Positions 9,994 through 17,997 of a stretch of 64,000 nucleotides of DNA are shown piece after piece. The translations under genes were made by a program, and so were the position numbers. Every line of letters starts with the position of its first letter. Position 1 is the stretch's first letter. The stretch is from contig WGOE01000004.1 in assembly GCA_016124195.1 (NCBI GenBank), forward strand, positions 62,001 through 126,000, written 5' to 3'. This stretch comes from a bacterium (GTDB lineage: Bacteria; Pseudomonadota; Alphaproteobacteria; Rhodobacterales; Rhodobacteraceae). The notes below the pieces were generated by a model. It ran no database searches. It had not been told where the DNA came from and was given only the letters and a program-made list of their open reading frames with translations.

Positions 9994-10464
9994 TCAGGGC
10001 GCGCCGGAGGATTTGGGTAGGATGGGCAATCTGCCCATCGTGCCGGCAAGGATGGCGCACCAGTCGGGATGCCTGTGGCCCCGATAAGGCCGCGCGAGCG
10101 GAGAGGCGAGCATGGACGCCGCCACGTCTTGCCCAGCAATCTCCACATCGGCCAGATCGCGACCATAGCGGTCGCGGCCTGCAAACCGCACCCTGGTGAC
10201 CGGGCCAGCGGCTGCGATGGCGCGCATCAGGTCGGACGCCCGCTCGCCTGCCACCCGTTCCGCCTCACAACGCGGATGAAAGATTTCGGGCGTATCATAG
10301 CCCAGCAGACGGACCTTGTGGCGCGCGCCATTGCAGGTCAGGTGGACCGTGTCGCCATCGACGATGCGTGTGACGCTGCAACCGCCTGCATCGGGCACCT
10401 CTGCCTTGCAGGCCGCGAACAACAGCCCAAGGCCGACCAGAAGCCAAAGCGCAAGTCCTCGCAT
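9994..10464 (-). CDS. Thermonuclease (SNase) family lipoprotein with a REP-encoded C-terminus
   Basis: The 156-residue protein begins with a membrane or lipoprotein signal (MRGLALWLLVGLGLLFAAC) and carries the staphylococcal-nuclease fold: VDGDTVHL, RLLGYDTPE and RDRYGRDLADV include the calcium ligands and both catalytic arginines plus the glutamate. It probably cuts nucleic acid outside the cytoplasm. After HPDWCAI the frame enters a REP palindrome (10017-10039), so the tail TMGRLPILPKSSGAP comes from repeat DNA. The REP therefore seems to have replaced the original end of the gene without destroying the core domain. Confidence 0.88.
   Translation of the reverse strand: MRGLALWLLVGLGLLFAACKAEVPDAGGCSVTRIVDGDTVHLTCNGARHKVRLLGYDTPEIFHPRCEAERVAGERASDLMRAIAAAGPVTRVRFAGRDRYGRDLADVEIAGQDVAASMLASPLARPYRGHRHPDWCAILAGTMGRLPILPKSSGAP
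10017..10039 (+). repeat. REP element, copy 3 (upstream flank of RAYT, inside the nuclease gene)
   Basis: GTAG is followed by GATGGGC-AAT-CTGCCCATC in plus orientation. It lies 170 bases upstream of the RAYT start and encodes part of the C-terminal tail of the SNase-family protein on the other strand. Confidence 0.88.
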
Positions 10465-10683
10465 GTTCCACCCGATCCGACAGACGCCATGTCTGACAGC
10501 GCTATCGGGTCAAACGGGGGCTTGGCCAAGGCCAGGAAAGGGCAAATCGCGAGAGTTTTAGCCGATCCGCATCGACCACCACAGGTCAGGCAGAGACCCC
10601 GTTGCCACCCTTCCACGCATCCAGCACAGCGCGCGATGGCTCTGCCTTGGCGGGGCCAGGGACGAAGATGAGTGCCGCAGCCC

Positions 10684-11658
10684 TCACTTCATCGCCATGC
10701 TCGCAGCACTTTCGGGCAGTTCCTCGCCAAAGCAGCGCTGGTAGAACTCGGCCACGGTCTGACGCTCCAACTCGTCGCATTTGTTGAGGAAAGACAGCCG
10801 GAAGGCATAGCCCACATTGCGGAAGATCTCGGCGTTTTGCGCCCAGTTCAGCACGGTGCGCGGCGACATCACGGTCGAGAGATCGCCGTTCATGAAGGCG
10901 GTCCGGGTCAGGTCGGCCACGGTCACCATCTGGCTGATCGTCTTGCGGCCTTTCTCGGTGTTGTAATGCGGCGACTTGGCCAGAACGATGGCGGCCTCGG
11001 CGTCGTGGCTCAGATAGTTCAGCGTGGCCACCAGCGACCAGCGGTCCATCTGGGCCTGGTTGATCTGCTGGGTGCCGTGGTAAAGCCCCGTCGTGTCGCC
11101 CAGACCGACCGTGTTGGCGGTGGCGAACAGGCGGAAATAGGGGCTCGGCGTGATGATCTCGTTCTGATCGAGAAGCGTCAGCTTGCCGTCATGTTCCAAG
11201 ACGCGCTGGATGACGAACATGACGTCCGGGCGGCCGGCGTCATATTCGTCGAAGACGATGGCCACGTTGTTGCGCAGGGCCCAAGGCAGGATGCCCTCGT
11301 GGAATTCAGTCACCTGCATGCCGTCGCGCAGCTTGATGGCGTCCTTGCCGATAAGGTCGATCCGGCTGATATGGCTGTCAAGGTTGACCCGCACGCAGGG
11401 CCAGTTCAGCCGCGCCGCGACCTGCTCGATATGGGTGGATTTGCCCGTGCCGTGATAGCCCTGGATCATCACCCGGCGGTTATAGGCAAAGCCCGCCAGG
11501 ATCGCGAGCGTCGTGTCGGGATCGAACTTGTAGGTCGGGTCCACCTCGGGCACGCGGTCGGTGCGGTCGGCAAAGCCCTTGACCTTCATGTCGGTGTCAA
11601 TCCCGAAGACCTCGCGGACAGAGATCTCTTCGGTGGGTTTCACAGCAATATCCAGCAT
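10684..11658 (-). CDS. cobS: Cobaltochelatase subunit CobS
   Basis: CobS is the AAA+ ATPase subunit that drives cobalt insertion together with CobT and CobN. The ATG at 11658 gives [20 protein letters not shown], matching the family start, and a 324-residue protein; the 63 further codons in the track are non-homologous and reach into the divergent methyltransferase gene. Walker A is GYHGTGKST at residues 67-75, Walker B is in [13 protein letters not shown], and arginine-rich sensor segments follow. The J-domain gene and bolA lie further upstream, an order common in Rhodobacteraceae, here interrupted by two genes. Confidence 0.96.
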   Translation of the reverse strand: MLDIAVKPTEEISVREVFGIDTDMKVKGFADRTDRVPEVDPTYKFDPDTTLAILAGFAYNRRVMIQGYHGTGKSTHIEQVAARLNWPCVRVNLDSHISRIDLIGKDAIKLRDGMQVTEFHEGILPWALRNNVAIVFDEYDAGRPDVMFVIQRVLEHDGKLTLLDQNEIITPSPYFRLFATANTVGLGDTTGLYHGTQQINQAQMDRWSLVATLNYLSHDAEAAIVLAKSPHYNTEKGRKTISQMVTVADLTRTAFMNGDLSTVMSPRTVLNWAQNAEIFRNVGYAFRLSFLNKCDELERQTVAEFYQRCFGEELPESAASMAMK

Positions 11659-11788
11659 CGTTTTCGGCCCATTTGGTTGCGTCTCATCTGTGAACCATAT
11701 GGCGCGGCGCTGCAAGAGGGCGAGCGGCCCGTGATCCGGCGCCGCCTCGCAGGACAACCGTTTACACAGGCTTGGGCTGCGGCTAACC

Positions 11789-12628
11789 ATGGCGCATACA
11801 ATGCCAAATTCCGGTGCTTTGATCGCTTCGCAATATACAGCCAACACCTATCAGGCCCTGCGCCAGATCATGGCACGGCCCGACGACACCAAGGAATTGG
11901 TTGCGGCGCTGCGGCTTTTGGCAAAATGGCGGGGCGGGATGGTGGCCAATACCATCGCCGCGCGTTCGGGCACGCGGGTTCTGGGCGGGCCATTCGCGGG
12001 GATGGACTGCGGGGCAGGGGTGGCGGAAGGATCGCGCAGTGCGCGGCTTTTGGGCTGCTATGAGGCCACGCTCGCCCCGGTCATCGAAGAGATCGTCGCC
12101 CGTGCCTATCCTCTGGTCATCGATATCGGTTCGGCCGAGGGTTATTACGCTGTCGGTCTGGCCCGGCGCATGCCGCTGAGCCGGATCCTGGCGCGCGACC
12201 AGGACCCGCAGGCCCAGAAACTGTGCAGTGCGCTTGCGGCACTGAACGGGGTGGCCGACAGGGTCGAGGTAGCGGGCCTGTTCCGTCATGCCGATTTCGC
12301 CCGAGCGCTCGATCAGCCCACGGTCGTCCTCTGCGACATCGAGGGCGCCGAGGTCGATCTGCTGGACCCGCAAAAGGCGCCGGGTCTTCTGGCCGCCGAT
12401 ATCCTTGTCGAATGCCACGATTGCCTTACCCCCGGGATCACCCTGCTGTTGAGCGAAAGGTTCGCCGCCAGCCACGAGATCTGCCGCATCGACCGTGGAC
12501 TGCAGGACGCGACCCTGCCGCCCTGGATGGAAGAATTATCCGACCTCGACCGCCTGCTCGCCCTGTGGGAATGGCGCTCGGGCCCGACCCCCTGGCTCTG
12601 GATGCGCCACAAAGGACCGACCCCGTGA
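11789..12628 (+). CDS. SAM-dependent methyltransferase (class I fold)
   Basis: The 279-residue cytoplasmic protein has a Rossmann-type methyltransferase core: motif I is [18 protein letters not shown], an acidic motif II follows in [13 protein letters not shown], and [14 protein letters not shown] fits the post-I strand. The substrate is unknown. Its stop overlaps the GTG of the following glycosyltransferase gene by four bases, so it probably acts on a glycan or glycan precursor in the same pathway. It is divergent from cobS. Confidence 0.82.
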   Translation: MAHTMPNSGALIASQYTANTYQALRQIMARPDDTKELVAALRLLAKWRGGMVANTIAARSGTRVLGGPFAGMDCGAGVAEGSRSARLLGCYEATLAPVIEEIVARAYPLVIDIGSAEGYYAVGLARRMPLSRILARDQDPQAQKLCSALAALNGVADRVEVAGLFRHADFARALDQPTVVLCDIEGAEVDLLDPQKAPGLLAADILVECHDCLTPGITLLLSERFAASHEICRIDRGLQDATLPPWMEELSDLDRLLALWEWRSGPTPWLWMRHKGPTP

Positions 12629-14286
12629 CCGAACGTGCCAATGCCGCCATCTTCTACGCCTCCGACGGCTACCGGCCCGACGCCAAGGGCATCAACGGCC
12701 GCCGGGTCGCGGGCGAATCCTTCCTGCGCGGCTTTCTCAAGCATGGCGAGGTGGAGGAATTCGTCATCCTGACCAAATCCGCATCCGAGGCGAACGAGGT
12801 CACCGAACTTGCCACCGCGACCCGCCCCGACAAGGCGCTGCGCGCTGTGGGCCTGGTGCGGCCGCAGGCCATCGCCCCGGTCGAGGCGCTCTATTACCCG
12901 GCCGCCAATATCTCGGGCGAGGCCTGGCGGCGGGCCGATCACGGCTCGGGCGCCTGGGCGATCTGCGGGGTCACGCATACCACCTCGACCCCCGGCATCA
13001 TGCAGGGCCTCTTCGATCTGCGCATGGCGCCGCTGATGGAATGGGACGCGGTGATCTGCACCTCGCGCGCGGTGCAGGGCGCCGTGCAGACCCAGATGGA
13101 CCTGATCGACAACCACATCCGCCACCGTTTCCGGACCGAGCCGCCGCCGCGGCCGATGTTCCCGGTGATCCCCCTGGGCGTTCACACCGAGGCCTTTGCC
13201 CGCGACGCCGCCGCCCGGGCCGACCTGCGCGCCCAACTGGGCGCAGCCGAGCGCGACGTGGTCTTCGCCACCATCGCGCGCCTCTCGCCGCACGAGAAAT
13301 TCGACCCGGTGCCGATCTATATCGCGATGCATGCGGCCGCGCGCGAATTGCCGGCCGGCGTCAAGTTGCATGTGGTCATGTGCGGCATCTTCCGCCAGCC
13401 CTATGCCCGCAAGGTTTTCGAGGAGAGCGCGGCCCGCCTGATGCCCGATGTGGGCTTTCTGATCCTCGATGGCAACAAGGCCGAGGATCGCAAGGCCGCG
13501 CTTTCGGGCGCCGACGTGTTCCTCTTCATGATCGACAACATTCAGGAGACCTTTGGCCTCGCCCCGCTTGAAGGCATGGCCGCGGGGCTTCCGGTCCTCG
13601 CCTCGGATTGGGACGGGCTGAAGGACACTGTCGTGCCAGAGGTCGGCTTGCGGGTCACCTCGCGCATGCTCGGTCCGCATCACCATGTCAACGAAAGCCT
13701 GCGGCTGCAGGGCGGTGTTGACGACTACACCCAATATTGCGCCGCGGTCTCGGCGATGACCGAACTCGACATGGTCGACATGAAGGCCAAGATCCTCGCG
13801 CTGGCCAGCAACCCCGACCTGCGGGCCCGGATGGGGGCCGCGGCCCAACGCCATGTGCGGGACCATTACGACTGGAAGGCGGTCATCCCGCAGATGCAGG
13901 CGCTCTGGGCCGAACAGATCGCGGCCAAGACCGCGGCGCGGGCCAGGTCCTTCCGCATCCCGGCCTATTGCCTGCCGGTCAGCCCGTCGCCGAGCCTTTT
14001 GTTTGCCGGCTACCCATCCGCCACCGCCACCCTCCTGCAAGAGCGTTTCCACGCGCCTGACCGCAGCGGCCTCGCCCCCCTGGACGAGGTCCTGGCCCTG
14101 CGCAACTACCAGGGCCTGAACCGGACCTTCGCCGACCCCGCCCAAATCGCCGTGGTCTACGCCGCCGTGCAGTCCGGCAAGAGCCGTGTGGTCGAGATCT
14201 GCGAAGCCACCAGAATGCGCGAGGCCTTTGTCGAACGCGTGCTCATGTGGCTCCTGAAATACGATTTCATCCGCCGCACCGACTGA
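12625..14286 (+). CDS. Glycosyltransferase (GT4/group 1 type), GTG start
   Basis: Starting at the GTG at 12625 gives [16 protein letters not shown] and 553 residues; the track begins 134 codons earlier inside the methyltransferase gene. The N-terminal half looks like an acceptor-binding Rossmann domain. The donor-binding half has VIPLGVHTEAF, FATIARLSPHEKFD and the retaining-enzyme motif ETFGLAPLEGMAAGLPVLASDWDG (quoted in parts: QETFGLAPLEGMAAG). A further 100 residues after the GT core are a C-terminal extension with no motif I recognise. The pair probably makes or decorates a surface polysaccharide. Confidence 0.85.
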   Translation: MTERANAAIFYASDGYRPDAKGINGRRVAGESFLRGFLKHGEVEEFVILTKSASEANEVTELATATRPDKALRAVGLVRPQAIAPVEALYYPAANISGEAWRRADHGSGAWAICGVTHTTSTPGIMQGLFDLRMAPLMEWDAVICTSRAVQGAVQTQMDLIDNHIRHRFRTEPPPRPMFPVIPLGVHTEAFARDAAARADLRAQLGAAERDVVFATIARLSPHEKFDPVPIYIAMHAAARELPAGVKLHVVMCGIFRQPYARKVFEESAARLMPDVGFLILDGNKAEDRKAALSGADVFLFMIDNIQETFGLAPLEGMAAGLPVLASDWDGLKDTVVPEVGLRVTSRMLGPHHHVNESLRLQGGVDDYTQYCAAVSAMTELDMVDMKAKILALASNPDLRARMGAAAQRHVRDHYDWKAVIPQMQALWAEQIAAKTAARARSFRIPAYCLPVSPSPSLLFAGYPSATATLLQERFHAPDRSGLAPLDEVLALRNYQGLNRTFADPAQIAVVYAAVQSGKSRVVEICEATRMREAFVERVLMWLLKYDFIRRTD

Positions 14287-14490
14287 AGCCGCATGGCAAG
14301 CCGACGCATGGTTCAAATCATGCGGCCCGACCGACCCCAGCCGATCAACCCCCGCCGATCGACCCGAGCCGACCGATCCCAGCCGATCTCCCTTGCGCCG
14401 ATCTCCCCGGTACGGCCGGAAATCCTGCGCCGCCCCGGGGATAAAACCCGCAAGCCGCTACTTTCTCCAATCCTGATTGCTCTTTGCAGC
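14287..14490. other. Intergenic stretch with degenerate CCGATC repeats
   Basis: Between the convergent glycosyltransferase and J-domain genes there is a C-rich run in which CCGATC recurs five times (near 14341, 14355, 14373, 14383 and 14398) at uneven spacing of about 10-18 bases. No ORF with coding character and no convincing hairpin is seen in it before element A begins. Confidence 0.5.
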
Positions 14491-14530
14491 ACTACTCCAC
14501 GGGAGGTCCGGAGGGTGTGAAACCCTCCGG
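14491..14530 (+). repeat. Intergenic element A, copy 2 (hairpin copy)
   Basis: ACTACTCCACGGGAGGT is followed by the perfect nine-pair hairpin CCGGAGGGT / ACCCTCCGG with loop GTGAA. The TTCATCCAGG head is not recognisable here. It lies about 205 bases after the glycosyltransferase stop, in the same sense. Confidence 0.75.
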
Positions 14531-14567
14531 CGCCCGTGCAGGTCGCAAGAGCGCAGGACCGGCGCCA

Positions 14568-15200
14568 TCACTCCTTGAAGTAGCGGCTGTCCTTGATCTG
14601 GTCCCAGGCCCAGACGACTTGCTGCAGACGCTCTTCGTCAGACCGGTCGCCGCCGTTCATGTCGGGATGCAGGTCCTTCACCAGGCTCTTGTACTGCTTG
14701 CGGATCTCGGTCTTGGTCCAGGTGTCGCGGGCGTCCATTATTTCCAGCGCCTTGCGCTCGGTCGGCGGCAGCTTGCGCGTCGCGTTCGAGGTGGTGGGCG
14801 CCTTGCTCTGCGTGCCCTTGTCACCCAGGATGTCCATGGGGTCGTTCACCCCCAGTCGCGCCCAGGACCGCCCATCGTCCTTGCGGCTGAAGGGGGTGGT
14901 CTCACGCTCCCACAGGCGGTCCTTGTCCAGCAGTTTCTGGAATTCCTCGTCGGTGGCAGCGCCGAAGAAGTTCCACTTCAGGTTGTATTCGCGCACATGA
15001 TCGCGACAGAACCAGAAGAACTCGTTCAGATGGTCGGGCGATTTCGGGGCGCGGTAGGCGCCCTTTTCGCGGCAGCCGGGGTAATCGCAGGCGCGATTGG
15101 CGTGTTCAGAGGCACCCGACATGCCGCGACGGCCCGTCTTGCGCTTCGCCTTGTCGGAAGAAACACGAATATCGAACTCAAACGGGGGGCGATTTGACAT
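14568..15200 (-). CDS. J-domain (DnaJ-like) protein
   Basis: The 210-residue protein starts at the ATG at 15200; the GTG one codon earlier is less likely. The J-domain is at the C-terminus, unlike canonical DnaJ: WTKTEIRKQYKSLVKDLHPD contains the HPD motif that stimulates DnaK, followed by LQQVVWAWDQIKDSRYF. The N-terminal part has conserved cysteines (ACDYPGCREKGAYRAP and WFCRDH) that could bind a metal. It is probably a specialised Hsp70 co-chaperone of unknown client. It lies back to back with bolA. Confidence 0.92.
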   Translation of the reverse strand: MSNRPPFEFDIRVSSDKAKRKTGRRGMSGASEHANRACDYPGCREKGAYRAPKSPDHLNEFFWFCRDHVREYNLKWNFFGAATDEEFQKLLDKDRLWERETTPFSRKDDGRSWARLGVNDPMDILGDKGTQSKAPTTSNATRKLPPTERKALEIMDARDTWTKTEIRKQYKSLVKDLHPDMNGGDRSDEERLQQVVWAWDQIKDSRYFKE

Positions 15201-15271
15201 CACGGGGCCTTTCCGACTCGGGGCGTCAAGAATAGGGGATTTGGCAGCAAGTTGAAGGGGGTCATGTGAAA

Positions 15272-15523
15272 ATGGCGATAAAGGACGAAATCGAGGCGCG
15301 CTTGCGCGAGGCCTTTGCCGTGACCGCGCTGGATGTGGTCAACGAAAGCCACCGTCATGCCGGCCATGCCGGCGATGACGGTTCGGGTGAGAGCCACTTC
15401 GCCGTGTCGCTGCGCGCGCCCGAATTATCCGCGATGAGCCGGCTTGCCCGCCACCGGGCCGTGCAGGGGGCCCTCGGCGACATCAACACGCGGGTTCACG
15501 CCCTCTCGCTCGACATCGGCTGA
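15272..15523 (+). CDS. BolA family protein
   Basis: The 83-residue product from the ATG at 15272 (MAIKDEIEARLREAF) is a BolA domain: LDVVNESHRHAGHAG is the conserved loop with histidines that can ligate an iron-sulfur cluster with a monothiol glutaredoxin. A GTG six bases earlier is an alternative start; the ribosome site AAGGGGG suits the ATG at ten bases. BolA proteins act in iron regulation and stress morphology. A hairpin of the GATTTTTC family follows ten bases after the stop. Confidence 0.9.
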   Translation: MAIKDEIEARLREAFAVTALDVVNESHRHAGHAGDDGSGESHFAVSLRAPELSAMSRLARHRAVQGALGDINTRVHALSLDIG

Positions 15524-15525
15524 CC

Positions 15526-15655
15526 GGCCCGCGATTTTTCTGCGAAAAATCAGACCTGCCGCGGCGAAGCGCCCGACCTTGCCCGTCCGCGTTGGAAGCC
15601 GTCGATCGACAAGGCGCAGCCCAAGTCTCGATTCTTCGCAGAAGAATCGCGGGCC
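15526..15655. repeat. Inverted pair of GATTTTTC-type hairpins (family B, copies 1 and 2)
   Basis: Two small hairpins, GATTTTTCTGCGAAAAATC (15533-15551) and GATTCTTCGCAGAAGAATC (15630-15648), face each other between the convergent stops of bolA and glcB. Each is preceded on its own strand by GGCCCGC, so they form a 26-base inverted repeat around a 78-base core. The T-A pair in one stem is C-G in the other, a compensatory change. They may end transcription of the two genes. Confidence 0.7.
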
Positions 15656-15666
15656 GCGCCCGCGCC

Positions 15667-17811
15667 TCAACCCTGTGCCTTGCGCTGCAGGCGACGGGCA
15701 TGCAGGATCGGCTCGGTATAGCCCGAAGGCTGGCGGCGCCCCTGAAACACCAGATCGTGCGCCGCAAGATAGGCGATGCCGTTGAAGGCCGGCGCCATCG
15801 GCACATAAGCCGCATCGCCCGCGTTCTGCCGGTCCACCAGCGCCGCCATCTTCTGCAACGCCTGTTCCACTTGATCCGGTGTCACCACGCCATGATGCAG
15901 CCAATTGGCGATATGTTGCGAGGAAATCCGGCAGGTGGCGCGGTCCTCCATCAGGCCCACGTCGTTGAGGTCCGGCACTTTGGAACAGCCGACGCCCTGA
16001 TCGATCCAGCGCACCACATAGCCCAGGATGCCCTGCGCGTTGTTTTCCACCTCGCGCAGGATCTGCGCCTCGGTCCAGCGCCGATAGCTCGCGGTCGGAA
16101 TCTCCAGCAGGGTTTCGACATAGGCGCGCCGCCCGCCTGCCGCCAGACGCCTTTGCACAGCAAAGACGTCGATCTTGTGGTAATGCAGCGCATGCAGGAT
16201 GGCCGCAGTGGGCGAGGGCACCCAGGCGCAATTCGCCCCCGCCTTGGGATGCTCGATCTTCTGTTCCAGCATGGCGGCCATCAGGTCGGGCGCCGCCCAC
16301 ATGCCCTTGCCGATCTGCGCCCGCCCCGACAACCCGCATTCCAGCCCGATGTCGACATTCTGGTTCTCGTAAGCCCCGATCCAGGACTTGCGCTTGATGA
16401 AGTCCTTGCGGCTGAAGGGGCCGGCCTCCATCGAGGTGTGGATCTCGTCGCCGGTCCGGTCCAGAAAGCCCGTATTGATGAAGGCCACACGGTGCCGCGC
16501 CGCCCGGATGCACTCCTTGAGATTGACCGAGGTGCGCCGCTCTTCGTCCATCACGCCGATCTTGACGGTATGCCGCGGCAGACCCAGAAAATCCTCGACC
16601 CAGCCGAAAACCGCATCGGCAAAGGCCACTTCCTCTGGCCCGTGCATCTTGGGTTTGACCACATAGACCGAGCCCTGATGCGAATTGCGCAGGCCCGCGC
16701 TCCGCAACAGGTCGTGCTTGGCGATCAGCACGGTCAGGGCGGCATCCATCAGGCCCTCGAACACTTCGTGACCGTCGCGGTCGAGGATGGCCGGGTTGGT
16801 CATCAGATGGCCCACATTGCGGATCCACAGCAGAGCCCGGCCCTTAAGCGTCAGCGTGCCGCCATCCGGCGCGGTGAAGGCGCGGTCCTCGTTCAGGCGG
16901 CGGGTGATCTTGCGGCCGGCCTTTTCCAGATCGGCCGTCAGGCTGCCCTGCATCAGGCCCAGCCAGTTGGCATAGGCTGCCACCTTGTCCTCGGCATCGA
17001 CGCAGGCGACCGAATCCTCGCAATCCATGATGGCCGAGACAGCACTTTCCAGCACGATGTCGGCCAAGAGCGCCTGATCGCGCGATCCGATCGGATGGGC
17101 GCGGTCGAACACCAGTTCGACATGCAGGCCGTTGTTGCACAGCAAGACCGAATCCGGGGCCTTGGGATTGCCCTTGTAGCCCACGAATTTCTCGGGGCTC
17201 ACCAGCGGCAGGTCATCGACCAGCAGGACACCGTCCTTGATGGCATAACGGCGCGCGTCGGCATGGCTGGTGCCCGTGATCGGAAAGGCCTCGTCCAGAA
17301 AGACCCGGGCGCGCGCCACGACCCGCGCGCCGCGGCCGCGGTCATAGCCGCCCGCGGGGGCCGGGCTGCCCATCGCATCCGTGCCGTAAAAGGCGTCGTA
17401 AAGACTGCCCCAGCGCGCATTGGCGGCATTGAGCGCGTAGCGCGCATTGGTGATCGGCACCACCAGCTGCGGCCCCGGGATAGAGGCGATTTCGGGGTCC
17501 ACCCCGGCGGTGTCGATCTGGAAGGCCGGCCCCTCGGGCAAAAGATAGCCGATCTCGCGCAGGAAGGCGGCATAGGCGTCCGGGTCATGCGGCGTGTTGC
17601 GATGGCTCAGATGCCAGGCGTCGATCCGGGCCTGCAGATCGTCACGCCGCGCCAGCAGGGCCCGGTTCTTCGGCCCCATCTCATGCACCAGCGCGGACAG
17701 CCCGGCCCAGAACGCCCCGGCCTCCACCCCTGATCCCGGCAGGGCCTGATCCTCCACGAAACGGGCCAGACAGTCTTCGACCTGAAGATCGGCGCGGGCG
17801 ACACGAGCCAT
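15667..17811 (-). CDS. glcB: Malate synthase G
   Basis: The 714-residue enzyme condenses glyoxylate with acetyl-CoA to malate in the cytoplasm and is monomeric G-type by length. The catalytic barrel is evident: [40 protein letters not shown], and the acid-base aspartate in [36 protein letters not shown] near residue 120 is also typical. The ATG at 17811 follows a GGGAG ribosome site. No isocitrate lyase gene is in the window. Confidence 0.97.
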   Translation of the reverse strand: MARVARADLQVEDCLARFVEDQALPGSGVEAGAFWAGLSALVHEMGPKNRALLARRDDLQARIDAWHLSHRNTPHDPDAYAAFLREIGYLLPEGPAFQIDTAGVDPEIASIPGPQLVVPITNARYALNAANARWGSLYDAFYGTDAMGSPAPAGGYDRGRGARVVARARVFLDEAFPITGTSHADARRYAIKDGVLLVDDLPLVSPEKFVGYKGNPKAPDSVLLCNNGLHVELVFDRAHPIGSRDQALLADIVLESAVSAIMDCEDSVACVDAEDKVAAYANWLGLMQGSLTADLEKAGRKITRRLNEDRAFTAPDGGTLTLKGRALLWIRNVGHLMTNPAILDRDGHEVFEGLMDAALTVLIAKHDLLRSAGLRNSHQGSVYVVKPKMHGPEEVAFADAVFGWVEDFLGLPRHTVKIGVMDEERRTSVNLKECIRAARHRVAFINTGFLDRTGDEIHTSMEAGPFSRKDFIKRKSWIGAYENQNVDIGLECGLSGRAQIGKGMWAAPDLMAAMLEQKIEHPKAGANCAWVPSPTAAILHALHYHKIDVFAVQRRLAAGGRRAYVETLLEIPTASYRRWTEAQILREVENNAQGILGYVVRWIDQGVGCSKVPDLNDVGLMEDRATCRISSQHIANWLHHGVVTPDQVEQALQKMAALVDRQNAGDAAYVPMAPAFNGIAYLAAHDLVFQGRRQPSGYTEPILHARRLQRKAQG

Positions 17812-17997
17812 GACAATTCTCCCTCTAAGGCCGGGATATCAGACAGGAAGAACGCCCCGACTGCAAGCGACAGCCCAGGGCAATTGCCGGGCAATCCCCA
17901 GAAGCACCCTCAACCAATTCGGAAAGGCCCGGCCCTGGCTCATCCAGACAAGACGACGCCCGAGCGGCCGGTCCGGCGGCACCTCGTGGCGGGACGG

